Shown here: in pieces, positions 48,823-63,398 of the stretch
Layout of the letters: the number at the start of each line of letters is the position of its first letter
Numbering within the stretch: position 1 is the first letter of the stretch
Assembly: GCA_905250885.1 (NCBI GenBank)
Contig: CAJNOQ010000065.1
Coordinates: 1 to 64,000 of the forward strand
DNA: 64,000 nucleotides
DNA from: Didymodactylos carnosus
Lineage: Eukaryota > Rotifera > Eurotatoria > Philodinida > Philodinidae
Reading direction: 5' to 3'
Notes under the pieces: model-generated
The model's input: the letters and a program-made list of their open reading frames with translations, nothing else
Databases searched by the model: none
Told to the model about the DNA's origin: nothing
Translations under genes and position numbers: made by a program

Positions 48823-49894
48823 TGTTTATCTGTTGTCAATTTGACGTGAAAATAATGACACTCATTTTACATATTGTATGATATTACAAATATTGAATCG
48901 CAAAAGCAAAATCTAAACACAAATCAGTACGCTTTCAGAAAAAAAAAGCCAACACAGTTGTTCTTCTTGTTTTGAAAGTGCATATAGCAAGGCATATAGT
49001 GTTTTATCTAGCAGAGCTGTTAAAATTAGTAGAATTAATTACTCTTATTTAAGCAATATCTAGGCAAAGAAAATAAGCCAGCAATCAATCAGTAAATATA
49101 ACGATGTATACATTCTCGATTACTACAGAAATAGATGTGGAAAAGACCCAAATAGTTACTTTAGTTCACAAATTTGCTATTTTAATTGATACATTAAATG
49201 ACGACTGCATGCAACCGAAATAAATATTGTACAGCTGATACAATGTAAAAAGAAAGTGACATGACATTTTCTTCTAGTGAAGTGTGAGTATTCTACGTCC
49301 AAATGAGAGATTTACAAACCAACTCGACGGTTGGGAAACGCGTACAAACTTTACATGTATGAGTCGACTTGAATAAGGGTAAACCGTACTAATGTGTATC
49401 TCTATTTTAGATAACACATTTTTTGTATTTTTCTGTTAAATGTATATTCATATTTTTATCTTCCTTAAAACCTTAGATATTTTTATTTATCTTACATGGT
49501 TTTTTAATTATTATTGCCAAATGGAAATATATTGGAATAGCTTTACATTACAAAAAAGAATGATAAAAACATAATTATATTCCAATTATACATGATAAAT
49601 ACTTGTTTCTAGGCACATACGTCAAAATTCAATCTGTAAGAGATGAATATAAATTGTATGAAAGAAAAGAGAGAATTGAAGCTCATCGTCGAATGTTTAT
49701 TTTTTATACAAATTCATATTTTTTTCCACTTGCTTTTGATTACAAACACAGAAAAAAATGTTAGAAACTGAAATGAACATAGACAGAAAACAGAAAAACA
49801 TAAGCACATACGTACACAACCACACACACTCACACACACACGAAAAAAAAACGCATAAACTTAGTAACAGGAACAACCTTCTTGCTGTATCACA
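48823..49894. other. Intergenic region upstream of KCNQ
   Basis: No gene seen. An ACACAC-rich stretch lies near 49815-49840. It should contain the KCNQ promoter. Confidence 0.4.
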
Positions 49895-50492
49895 TCATAA
49901 TGTTTCACTAACACGATCAGCACATAGTTTTTCAATATCATCCAAACTGAGTTGATCAACAACATTTTTTAATTCCTACAAAAGTACAATGAATATCAGA
50001 CACATTTTTTACAAATTTTTAGATTTACTAACAGTGTGAAATGCAGTTAATAATGCTTCGGTATCATGAGGATCCAACCATTTTGTTGCGACTGCTCGTA
50101 AATTATTCATTAATGGCGATTGCTCATTATGTTGACTATTGCCACTATTATTTTGCCTGTTGTTTATTTGATCTGTTGTTGTCGTTTGAGATGGAAGTGA
50201 ATAATTTTTACTTACAATTAAATGTAATTTTGTACCTTCAATAACGTCATAGTCATGTAAAACAGAGCCGTCTAATAATGGTTTTCCTTTGAGTACTAAT
50301 TTTTGTTGATTAACGGGTACATTCAATTGATAGGCAAGTCGTGATTTAATTTCTGAAACAGAATCCAATGGTGATACCTTAAATAAACGCAAAAAAAAAG
50401 GTACAGTTTTAATTTATGAAAAGATTGAAAACTTTATATACTTCAAGTTTTGTTTCTGTTCCTCCATTAAGAAGTTTTATATAAATAAACAT
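49895..50492 (-). CDS. UBL4A: Ubiquitin-like protein 4A/GET5-like
   Basis: UBL4A bridges SGTA and BAG6 when tail-anchored membrane proteins are handed to the GET/TRC40 route in the cytosol. Three exons: 50442-50492 (MFIYIKLLNGGTETKLE), about 50032-50378 and 49895-49975. The first two encode a ubiquitin fold (SEIKSRLAYQLNVPVNQQKL, KGKPLLDGSVLHDYDV, TKLHLIV). An Asn/Gln/Thr-rich linker follows, then a C-terminal TUGS-type helix (LSLDDIEKLCADRVSETL) matching the human TLDDIERLASRFL block that binds BAG6. Total length of about 158 residues equals the human protein. Confidence 0.85.
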
Positions 50493-51229
50493 GATGGTAC
50501 GCTACTATATCTAAAAATAGAAGATAAAACATATTTAATTTGAAATCTAATTCAATAGTTATGTGTTTAAGAATAATAGTTAGGGCAAATTCTTGTATAC
50601 ACCGTGCTATTTTAAGAATATTTGTTCATCTCTGTTGCGCTGAACATCGACTAGATCGGACAAAAACCATGTTTTTCAAAAAGCGTTAGTAACCATTAAC
50701 CGACGACTGGAATATATTAAGCATTTTGGTACCATCTCAAACGTGCAACGGTTAAATGATGCTCCAAGATCTTTTTTTCTCTGTTCTCACGTAATAATTC
50801 AACGGTGTGTATTAAATAGAATTTATAAGATAGACGAGAATTGCATGTATTTTATTTTGGACTAAAAAATGTATCTATAACATTATAAGGCCGAAAAAAC
50901 AGCCTTCCGATAGCCACCCTGCGTTATTCTGCTCGATGTAACGAAAAGAAAGATTGTAATAGAAACATATGATATAAAAATAACAAATAAATTGTAAGAA
51001 AAAACAATGTTTTCAATACGTCAAAATGGAAAAGAAAATGCGGTTATAGTCAAAATAAATTGCAGGTCTAAGATAGAATAGACGAAGATAGAAGCATTAA
51101 AAAAAGAGAAAACTTATAAAGAATGTTGTAAACAAAGGAAGCACGAGAAAAAAATTATCGTGCAACATTAATTAGTCAAATCACATAAAGTAAAGAGTAC
51201 AATTTGTTCGAACATAAAATTACACTTGT
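50493..51229. other. Intergenic region between UBL4A and MAPKAPK2
   Basis: No gene or repeat recognised; it contains the UBL4A promoter and the MAPKAPK2 3' UTR. Confidence 0.4.
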
Positions 51230-52880
<1,651 letters not shown>

Positions 52881-55698
52881 CTAAAAATAGAAATAAGAGC
52901 ACGGACCAATAAATCACTATTCTTTATTACTGCTGAAAATGATGTTTTGGGATTCTGGTTCTGTAAATAACTAGTGTGTCTGTGTGTTTCGTACGCTATA
53001 CCTCATATATATAAAGTTAAGTCGCAAATAATTCCTATCGACTCATATTCTTTGCTATAAAATTAATTTTCAGATATAATGAAAACAAATAGTTGTCATA
53101 AACGTCAGGACGCCACCAGAATAGAACTGAGTCATAACAGGAAATTGTTCTCTCATCCATATGATATTCAGTGGTAATACACATGGATAGAAATATTTTG
53201 TAAAGAAATCAACAGAAATAATGTTATAGTATATAGTGTCTTAATAAAACAATTTAATTTTAACCTCCATATAGATCGAAGATCATGATATAACTAAATT
53301 AAAATCTCCCAATGGAAACTACAACTCTTCAATCGTTCGGAAAATTTATTATTTTTGTTTTCAGGTAGCTTTCAATATTCAGTGCAGTAGAGACCAGAGA
53401 CGGATAAAACGCAGTTTTCGAACGTCTTGTCTCGTAATGTTTTCGTTTCGTATCGAAAAACATTTGAAAAAGATAACCATTTCATCTCGTGTAAAGGAAC
53501 TTGCCATCATTCCATCTATGTGCGCTTATCACATCAAAAATACAAAAACTAAATGGAAAAAGAAATAAAAGTTTCTTCGCGCTTCTGTAATCAGTTTTTG
53601 AGATGTTCTTAGCTACAAACGGCGAGTCGAGAAAGGACGAATTTCGTCTAATCTCGTTTCACCAAATAATTCAAATTTATTTCAATTTGTCTCCTTTTGT
53701 GAAATTTCGTGAGACCAGATCGTCTGCCGAACTCTGCATCGAATATTTCGTCAACTACCTGATCTAGGCTAATATAAAAATACCCGATTTAATAAATTCC
53801 GCTGAAATGGCGTTTGCGCTAGCATTGTGAATGTGCCACGCGTATCTTTCGAAATTTGATCTGCATGATATTCCTCAGTAGTAGCTCAAATTTATGGCTC
53901 TCAGTGAATATTTAAGGTTAGGCAAAATTGTGATAGATTCTCAGCAGAAGTACGTGTAAACCAGCAAACCATAATAGAAAACCGATGAAACATTCTTACT
54001 TTTTTGATGTCGGCGTTTTAGCAGTCATTTTTGATAACCAATAATTTTCTTTTAAATCGACGAGTAATGTTGTGTTAATCAAAAAGAAAGTAGGAGAATA
54101 CAACGCTTTTAAATTCAACAAAATTGTCGAAACGTTTGATTGAAAACAGTAATAATGAGTAAAATGGTACTATCAAGAGAAAAAATGCAAAAAACTTGAA
54201 GTTAGCTTCTACAGCATTAAAAAATTGAAAATTTTCGCGTTCGTACATGTTGTAACCATGAAAATTTACTGTACATTTAACGGTACTCAATTCAACCACG
54301 TAACATAATCAAACGCTGCTTAAAAATCTTGAGTTCACTCAGAAGCTCGTTTATTTACATGAAAGGACAAAAATTAGAGCGACAAATCATATGATATGGA
54401 TAATCTGTTATAAATGATCTTGAACTTTTACAAGCTCTTGACTTGAAACTACGGCATGGCTGTTTAGTTCAAGATATCTATTTATTTTTTGTGTACGAAA
54501 GAAAGATTTTTGTTATTTGATACAAATAGCTACCAATCATATTACGCCTTTTCATACCATTTCTATCACAACCATATAGGATATCACATGAGTTGGATTT
54601 CATAGAGCATTTTCTTGCGTTTAATTTGCGCTCAGAACAGACCAATACTAGGCGAATATATAACAGTGACCCAAAATATGACACTAAATATAAACCGTAA
54701 GACCTATGTAGAAATTCGAAAAAAACTTGAATTACAATATCAATACTTATATTTGTCTCACAGTAAACTGTCTTTCTCATAGTTTTGACCTAATCGATCA
54801 AAAAACTATAGCGGTCCCATTGAACGTAGAACTATTATTAAAAGATGATATAAAAAGTAAGATTAACATATGTGATTAATAATTTGTTTGTCTGATGGCA
54901 TTTTCTTTGCTTTCAGTGCAAACTGTCACCAAAAAATAAAAAAGGCTCTAACTTTAGCCTTTTTTTAGAATGATTCTGAGTTAAATGTGAATGAAAGAGG
55001 AAAAAAAATCAATGGCTGAACATTTCATATGATTATGAATCAACACGTCAAATCGTCCAAGATCGTCAAAAGAAAACGATCACCAACATCAAAAATTTAC
55101 GTTGATGATTCAACCAATTAGAACAAACAAAAGGCAAAAAGATTAAATGTGAAAATAGATGTAAAGAAGCAGTTTCTACTTTATGTCGATGAAGTTTGGT
55201 ATTGTCACAGCGACTATTATGAAGAAATAGCTGATGCTGAACGTTGTTCGAGATGGGTATACAATATTTGTCGTATTTAACTAGTTTTTTCAACCGACAC
55301 AATCATTTGATTTTATAACTGTATTGATATGTATAAAAAAAATGAGTAAACAAGAATGAAAATAACAGTAAACAATCGTATGTATGTGAGAACACCCAGT
55401 AAAGGTTAAATAGATACTTATTCAGTAATAAAAAGTTGTTTTTCTTCTTTGTTTTCAAAAAACCGTTACACTCGATATACGTGAACAATCAGATTAAGTA
55501 ACAACTGTCAATTTTTTCATATTTTGTTCATGTCTATACGCATTTTTAGTAAAAACATATAGTAACAAAAACTCTTTCAGTGATTCTCGTACGAGTTTCC
55601 TTCAGGCTTTGTATACTGTGTCAGAGCCATGAACAGTAGAGATCGTGAGAAACGCTGCTTAGTACTGATTTATATCAAGTGTTCTAGATATATAAATA
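52881..55698. other. Gene-poor region
   Basis: It should contain the first MAPKAPK2 exon and the promoters of MAPKAPK2 and AGK, not resolved. A dispersed repeat at about 53390-53740 is described separately. From 53.75 to 55.7 kb I see only AT-rich sequence with chance ORFs. Confidence 0.4.
53390..53740 (+). repeat. Dispersed repeat, copy 2 (inverse relative at 30817-31065)
   Basis: Matches the complement of 31065-30817 over about 230 bp. It begins TAGAGACCAGAGACGGAT and ends with the complement of CAGAGTTCGGCAGACGAT, which are partly similar, suggesting an old hAT-like TIR element. The flanking octamers do not match. Confidence 0.6.
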
Positions 55699-57418
55699 AT
55701 GGTTAACGTGTTCAAAACACTTCGTAACCATTGGAAAAAATCATTAGTTGCATTTTCTCTAGCATTATACGGTTCGAAATGGTCATATAATCGTTATAAA
55801 GCAAATGAAATACGTCACTTTTATTGTCAACAAGCACTACTACATGGAAAAGAAAAATTTAGTCCATTGGACCAACCGACACGTATCGCTGTTCTACTAA
55901 ACGGAAAAGCAAATAATAACAAAGCGAAATCAATCTATGATAAAACAGTATTTCCCCTCTTGAATTTAGTTGGACTCGATGTTCGTGTTTATCGTTTGGA
56001 TAATACAGACTCGATTACTAGTGAAGAATTATTGGGAACAAAGATTGAACCAGATAAAATAAAAGCATTGATAATCATTGGTGGTGATGGAACAGTAGCC
56101 TCATTAGCGCCACATATACTCGAGTCAAAGACATTGTCCAATTTACCTGTAAGTAAAGAATTCATCACTCAGTCTCTGTTAAAATATTATATATTATTTT
56201 TTTGTTCAGATATGTGTTATACCAATTGGAGAACATTCACGTTTTTTTCGATCTTTATTACCAGACTCATATTCAATAAAAGACAAGGTGAAATTACATG
56301 ATGATATCACGTTGTTATGTGAATCAGTTTTAGCTTTGTTTAATGGAAAAATTGTACACCGACCATTGCTCAAAGTTACTCTATCAAATCAAACAGAACC
56401 AATGTAAGCATGTTATTTCTGAGAGTTGTTGGTTTAAACTTCGTTATTAATGAAAAGAGCATAAACAATCGAGGAAAAAACACTATCAGATTTCATCATC
56501 CAAGAAAATGTTAAATTATACATTCTATTAGAAAAAAGTTATAAAAACTGAAAACTATTGAAAATTTTATGTAAATTGAATAGCTATTAGACAGATTTCA
56601 AGACTTTATATGAACAAGTCGTAGTTTTGTGAGAGATCCTTACATGTCAAAAGAGCTTGATTCTCACTATTAAATTGTTTTTTAGCTATGCCAGTACATT
56701 GCAGTTTGGTTATTACTCTCAAATGAATCAATTACGTCAACGTCTATGGTATTTTAATATTTTGAAATACCCAATATCATCTTATTATGTTTATTTAACA
56801 CGTTCAAAAACTCCTTTAACATTATCCGATAAAAAATCAGTTATTTATACCAAACCTTGTTCTGGTTGTTTACGTTGTCGTATTGTCGAACAACAAACAG
56901 CTCTACCAACAATAAAACCAACATTTTTTTCTCGTTTATATAAATCAAATCGACTTGCAACAACTCCTACAATTGAACACAATGTTAATAAGGAAATAAA
57001 TCCAGATTGTGGTGTAGAATATTGTGTTGCTAATGAAAATCCAATTGAAATACAGGCAGTAACAACAACGATACCAAATGAAATTCAGCTGAATATAAGC
57101 GATAAAGTAAAATCGTATGTATACGACAATTCAGAAATTGAGAAACAATCAATAAGAGTAAATGATGTTACATTTTACCCAAATCCATCTTTATCAAATT
57201 CTATTATTATTGATAATGAAAAAATTTCGCTTGTATCCGAAGAGCCAGTGGAATGCAAAATACAATTAACTAATAAATCATTAAAACTTATACAAATGAA
57301 TTCGGAACCATTAATCAAAAAACGTTCACATCCTCCAACAATGGAGGATCTTGACGAACAAGAACTGGCAAAAAAACATATATTGCCATTCTATACGATA
57401 AAGTCATTAATAACTTAA
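55699..57418 (+). CDS. AGK: Acylglycerol kinase, mitochondrial
   Basis: AGK phosphorylates monoacyl- and diacylglycerol in the mitochondrial intermembrane space; in mammals it is also a TIM22 import-complex subunit. Three exons: 55699-56149, about 56212-56402 and 56685-57418. The start MVNVFKTLRNHWKKS is nearly identical to the human N-terminal membrane anchor region. The diacylglycerol-kinase catalytic motif is present as IIIGGDGTVASL, followed by IPIGEHSRFFRSLLPD where AGK has PLGETSS, so this loop is diverged. YASTLQFGYYSQMNQLRQRLWYF corresponds to the AGK RWGSFRDAGVKVSKYWY region. A CxxC-like cluster (CSGCLRC) and a poorly conserved C-terminus follow. Enzyme activity is plausible but the altered nucleotide loop is worth noting. 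Confidence 0.88.
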
Positions 57419-58098
57419 GCATTTTTTAGTACATATTTTTGTGATTAAACACACTTGTCTAGCTGTTTTTTATTACTTTGCAAGGATGATGTCTAGTTAT
57501 GATCTCTTCTGAAGAAGAGAAATTGTGTACTTACTCATATATTCTCTAGCATCGTGGATGAATCTGTGTGTTTATTATTACATCCAGAATTGAACATTTT
57601 CTATGCTTTTTTTTCTTTAGATCAATTTTAGAAACACAGTTGAAGAATATCTTGAGAAAGTGTTTCAATTTTGTTATGTTGATACACTTGTTAAAATATT
57701 AAACTGAGCAAGAGAAGCCAAATAGAAAAATACCTCTTCAAATACGCTGATAATAAATGGATTCATGTTTAACCGATTTAACAGTTATTGTTCAAGGATT
57801 GGTAAAATGAATTCATAGAAGATGAACAATATTTTGAAAGGTTATTTAATAGGTTAGTGAATAAAATTGAACAATAGGAAGAGAGAAGCATACCTTACTT
57901 TTCGATTATCTCTATCGATGTAGGTACTGAGCCCGACATCTTACCTACAGTTGACAAACTTCTCTACTAGTTATCAATTGAAGCTCTGAGCAATAGACTA
58001 CCTTGACTCACAGTTCTTTTCGCCCAACTGCTTGAGCTTTCCATACACACTCACTAACCACGTACTAGCTCCGATGACTAACTGAAGGAACTGTATCG

Positions 58099-58538
58099 TA
58101 GAGATGTGCAGGGCATCCTTACCCTACCATATCCTGTAAGGTAGGGTAGGGCCAGGGCTTCGTCTAAAAAAGACAGAGCGTCGGTACAACATTGAGGTCG
58201 GTCGCTAGCGATAGTTATTTTAAACTCTTTATTTTGTCGGATGCAAGACACTCATTTCCGGTGCAATTGACAATATAAAAAAAACAATTTTACAATTATT
58301 TTTTTATAATTATTTATAAAAAATAATTTTTTTTAACAATTTTAAAAGAGAATTTTTATCGATATGATTCATTTATTTAAAAAAATAAAGAAATAATTGT
58401 AAATGGAAAATTCTCAAATTTTCAAAGGGCAGGGTAGGGCCATGGCTACATTGCCACAGGGTAGGGTAGGGCCAGTGTTCAAAAACTTTTCACAGGGTAG
58501 GGCAAGGGCTCCGTAAACAGTTATCCTGCACATCTCTA
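58099..58538. mobile_element. Non-autonomous hAT-like element (440 bp)
   Basis: Perfect 14-bp ends TAGAGATGTGCAGG are flanked by CTGTATCG and CTGTATTG (7 of 8). The GGTAGGGTAGGGCCAG word is repeated inside both ends (AGGGTAGGGCCA at least four times), consistent with subterminal binding sites. The centre is extremely AT-rich. No transposase. Confidence 0.88.
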
Positions 58539-59395
58539 CTGTATTGTGCGTTAAAACGTAGTAAGTATCCTACGGGACGGTACTAAGTTATACTTATCCC
58601 TTCACTCCGAATGTCCACAGGCGTGGATATTAGTGAACATCGAAAAATCACTATAGCAAGGTGACAATGTGTTGTATCAAAAAACATATTTTTCTAACGT
58701 AAGTTGACACTTAGAGCCCAGCAGGTTAAACCTAACCTAACGGTTATGAAATTTTTTATAGGTTCGGTTATAGATTATTTTAAAATTAAAATAAGATGTT
58801 ACTAGCCACTAAGAATTAATATTAAACAGTGATGACAGAAACGGTTCAAAATTTTCAAAATATTTTCAAGAATGAGTGGTGTAATTTATTTTATCACTTA
58901 AGTTATAGGTTGTCAAAAAGTCGTAACCTGATGACATGTGCAATCTACTGACACTGTAAGGTAGCAAAAGTTGATAAAAAAATTTTGTTTTATCAAGCCT
59001 AAACAAAGGTATAAGAATTTCAAGTTCAGTTTTCATGATCAGTTGCCAAGGGTAAAGGGTTAATTTGCAATTCGATATATGACTTGTCAACTAAAAGCAG
59101 CAACTATGAATAAGAATTTTAACATATTATGCTTAACATCGACGCTGTATGTTAATAAGACAAGGTGTCTTGCGAGAATAATGAGAATTAGTGAGCAAAT
59201 CTATGTTCTAAAGAAGTGTAAAGTGGAAGACATTATATCCAAAGGTTTTAGAATTAATTAACATGAGCCATTTCTATATTCGGAATGTTAAGCATATGTA
59301 ATTTTAATTTCTTTGTTTTAGATGTACTTCTTTTTTATATTTCTGATAGATGTTGACTAATTTGTATTATTGTTAAGTACCTTTCTTATTATTTT

Positions 59396-59433
59396 GCCAC
59401 TGATAAAGGCTTTACCAAGCCGAAACGTTTGGC
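59396..59433 (+). repeat. Hammerhead-like hairpin motif (degenerate)
   Basis: Reads GCCACTGATAAAGG, a loop, AAGCCGAAACG, then TTTGGC. GGCTT pairs with AAGCC, and GCCA with TGGC. The order CTGAnnA - stem - GAAAC resembles a hammerhead ribozyme core, but the conserved G after CTGAT is A, so activity is doubtful. Penelope-like elements are known to carry such motifs. Confidence 0.35.
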
Positions 59434-59485
59434 TAGTATTAAATTTATGATTAATATAAGTAATTAACCCTTAGTACTTGTCAAC

Positions 59486-59550
59486 ATTAAGGTTCGAACA
59501 CTGCACGTTTTAAGTATATAACGAACAACGTAACCACCAAGTCATGCCGG
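59486..59550 (-). repeat. tRNA-like (SINE head-like) sequence
   Basis: On the minus strand, GACTTGGTGGTTACG resembles a pol III A box and GTGTTCGAACC a B box, about 35 bp apart. It cannot form a full tRNA cloverleaf by eye. Possibly the head of a SINE. Confidence 0.35.
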
Positions 59551-59811
59551 TCATCTGACAATGGAAAACGACAACTTTTCTAAAAAATACACTAAATTAT
59601 CATAAAATACACTTATTAATTTATCTAAACAAAAATCCGTTATCTTTGATCAATCCAAAACGTTCATCCAGTCTAACACAAAAGAATCTCGATTAATAAG
59701 AACTCAATAGAAAATATCCCTTTTCATTTTAAAACTAATCAATTTCAGTTTAAATACTTCTTGATACATAGTTAAAAAAAGTTACCTCTTTTCAAGGGTG
59801 CCATTTTCTCG

Positions 59812-59913
59812 ATGTCACATGCAGGGTTCCCAGCGGAGGCGCCATAGTCAATGTGTTTTCCTGCTCCACTGAAGTTGATTATGGCGCTGCCGCAGCTGGA
59901 AATCCTGTGACAT
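59812..59913. repeat. Small foldback element (102 bp)
   Basis: The arms of about 33 bp start ATGTCACATGCAGGG and ATGTCACAGGATTTCC (complement) and both end GCGCCATA. Non-coding, more GC-rich than the flanks. Short TIR element remnant. Confidence 0.65.
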
Positions 59914-61633
59914 TTTCTGATAGAGTTATATCTTCTTTATTCTGTTTAATTGAGCGGTGAAAAATGTCCACATAAGAGATATCTCTTTATTTTTTAGATT
60001 CTTATTAAATTGTTTATTGCACATATAGATCTTTATACGTTCTATTTATTTCTAGATCGTGTCTAAAAAGCCAAATATTTTGAGAAAATAACTGAAATTC
60101 TATCTGTGAAATTCTACCGTCATTAAAATACGTACGTGAAGAGAAATGAGATATGAAGCAGCATTTTTAGAAGAGACTAATAATCGTTAATTAATATAAA
60201 AATGTTCATACACTCAAATTGATGGTGGCTTTTGATGTAAAAAGAGTTTGTTAAAAAAATATGTTTTAAATCACTGTCAAATTAATACATTGTCTTTTGT
60301 GTATATCGTTTTGTAAATAAAAGACGAGAGAATGGAATAATAAATTATTTTTTATTTTCTTACAAAATTAATCTCTAATCCAAAAGGACTTCTGAATGGA
60401 AGATGTATTTTTCTTGCATTGAAAATTATCGTTTACACTGTATCTGGCAAAGTTATTACCATAAGTGTTTCGAATATTAGTCTCTTGTGAATAAAAAAAT
60501 ATCTTGTACTTTTTAACCGTTGTTGTACTTAATCTTCTTCATGAGTTCTAAACATCTCTCTGCTTGAATAAGTTCTATTGTTTGGTAAAACAAATAGATG
60601 TATATATATATATAACTTCCTCAATTGCAATTCTACAACAAAGAACTTTAACGAACGATATGTTAGTCTTTCATTTTTGTTAAATCGTTTCATTATTGAA
60701 CACTATAACTAAGCATAGACACGAAATTTCTTAGTATAGTTCAATCTTGTCATACAGCGCAGTACTACTAGCCATACTACTGCGTTTTTTTCGTTGTTAT
60801 AATATGATGCTTGTCATAATAATGATAAACAAACAATAATATGTAGAATGTGCAGATCATTAAACTATACGTTCATTTTACATACTTCTATGTAATAGAA
60901 TGCTTATCTCATATACGTAGAAATCAGTAATCATCAATACACAGATAATAGAAGAAAAAGATGCGGACAAACGGCTAGATGTAATAGTGAAGTAAATATC
61001 ATTAATAGTCTAGAATAAAATTCTTTAGTTTGTATCTCATCTTACTACTTTTATATGTGTTGGGATTTTATATTCATCTAACAGACTTTGAGATAAAAGT
61101 AGATTTAAGAGGGTTATTTATTTTTAAAGGAGTTTATTGCATTGTCAATTATATCAACATTTTTTCGTCTTTTTTCTGTAGGAGAAAATGTCTAGAAAGA
61201 GAAAATGAGAAAAAGATTTTTTTCTATTGCTTTCTAAGGTAGATGTGTGATGTTTAATGAAGAATAAAAAAAAAGAAAACTTTTCTTTACTGCTTTTTAG
61301 CTAGGGCTATCTTGTCACTAATTACTTTATGTTATTTTATCAAATAAAAAGATTTTTTTTTACTTCTAACGAACTAAACATGAAGTATCAGTCTAAGTAC
61401 TAAATACTATAATAATATATGTTATTCCTATTTCAGAATATGATGATTTTTAACTAAAACTAAAATGAGTTTGATTATTAGTCAATAATACATCGATAGA
61501 AGAATTAATGTTTTCAAAATTATCCGCTTGAGGACGTCTATAGTAGTATCTCGTATGTTTAATTACATAATTCTTCTTCTACTTTTGTTCTGTATACATT
61601 ATTTATCTGCTTAAAGTAATCTATTCAACACAA

Positions 61634-61638
<5 letters not shown>

Positions 61639-61690
<52 letters not shown>

Positions 61691-61692
61691 CC
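61639..61692. repeat. TC microsatellite
   Basis: About 24 uninterrupted CT units followed by TTTCTCTC. Confidence 0.95.
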
Positions 61693-63373
61693 TGCCTCTT
61701 CTATGAACATCCAAATGAGCAATATTATATTTTTCACTCCTTATCAACGTCATCGTTAAGCCAACTGTGTGAAACTCGGAAGGCTTATTATTTTTTTATC
61801 ATAGAAAATTCTTCTTTCTTCCAGATATTATTCTGTCTTGAATCACTCATTCATTTTTACTTATTTTTGATCGTAGAGATTCAAACAAAAAGATGTTTCA
61901 ACTTTCCAAGTGTAATAGATGATACATTTTGTAAGTCATTTATATTCAATTCTTTAATCATATTAGACGATCATATAGTATCAATTGACACTATTGGTAT
62001 TTTAGATAGATTTATAAATTTATCTAATCTTATTTCTAACATTAATTCATCATTTTAGTCTATATTTTTCAATCTTTTCAAAGAGTAGAAAGAAGAAGTC
62101 ATAATAGTTAATTTTAAATAAGAAAGACGAAAATATAATTTCAAGTTATTTTTTTAATAATATTAGTTTAAACATCGAAAGTTTGATAGAATAAATAATT
62201 TTTTTTAAATAAAATCAAAACAATTATGTATTTTTTAGCAGTCTTATACATTCTTCTTTCTTATTCCCAAAGAGTAGTTGTCTTCTAGTCTCATCTTTGT
62301 TTTTCATACTTTGAGAGAGAAATATTTTGCATATAGTTAGTTAGATACATACTAGAACGATAGATATACGCTGCTACGCATTAGAATTACAACTTGACGA
62401 AGGAAAAAATGTGATTCTTTTTCTTCTTTTTTCACTTCTTGACAAAAAAAAAAGCTGCTCAGGTAAGGAAGTATTACCTTGAATATTACGTAATGAGAAA
62501 CGATGAAAAAAAAAAAAAGAAAAAGAAGAAAATAACTACTATGAAATAAATAATGTTAGATGATTGAACATTCTTTTTTTCTTTTTTTTTTTTTTATAAA
62601 TTTTTTATTATGGACAACAGAACAGATATTAACTAAAACAAAACAAAAATTGAGATAAAATATCTTTCATAGTTTCTATTTATCAACCTAAAAAAACGAC
62701 AGATAAAACTATATATCAGGACGAACTGACTCGACAAGAATAAAACATGTTTAACAGATAAAAGTAACGTTTTGATTGTTTTTTATATCTTATTGTTTAT
62801 TAATATTAACTAGACTCGTCACTAATTAAAATGATGATTATCCATAAAAGATAAATATAATTTCTACTAATACTTTGTTAATGAATGTTGCTTGTAAATG
62901 TTAGATTACATACTCATACACATTGTTATTACAATCAAAGTGATCGGACAAATTAGTCTATGAACAATATTGAGATAAATTTAGAGTAATAAATAGTTTT
63001 CATTGATAGTTAAATTTTATTTTAAATATTATAAATAATCTGTTTATTTTGTTTTTTTATACATTTACGATGGATAATATTATTATCATTTGTAATTATT
63101 TAATATTATTATTTTATTTATCTTTTTGAATAATCTTCTCTCATTTTTAAATAGAAAGATTTAATGATGATAAATTCATACTTTATCATGATTTAGTTGT
63201 ATTATCTCATTTAAAAATAAATTCTGTTATTACTATCTCATAATTGTTTAACATAATCAATATTTAGATAGAATATCAGTTAAAACCTAACATGTTAAAA
63301 TAATTAAACAATATATACTGATACATAATATAGATATATTAGCAAGAGATATTAGCGAATCAAATTAGTCAAA

Positions 63374-63398
63374 TATATATATATATATATATATATAC
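63374..63398. repeat. AT microsatellite
   Basis: Alternating AT run; a second similar run lies at 63580-63602. Confidence 0.9.

Noticed and set aside
58721-58737. AACCTAACCTAACGG as an interstitial telomere repeat
   Set aside because: Only two degenerate units; too short to support.
61639-61692. Long CT run as a possible GAGA-factor-type regulatory site
   Set aside because: A plain dinucleotide microsatellite with no gene nearby.
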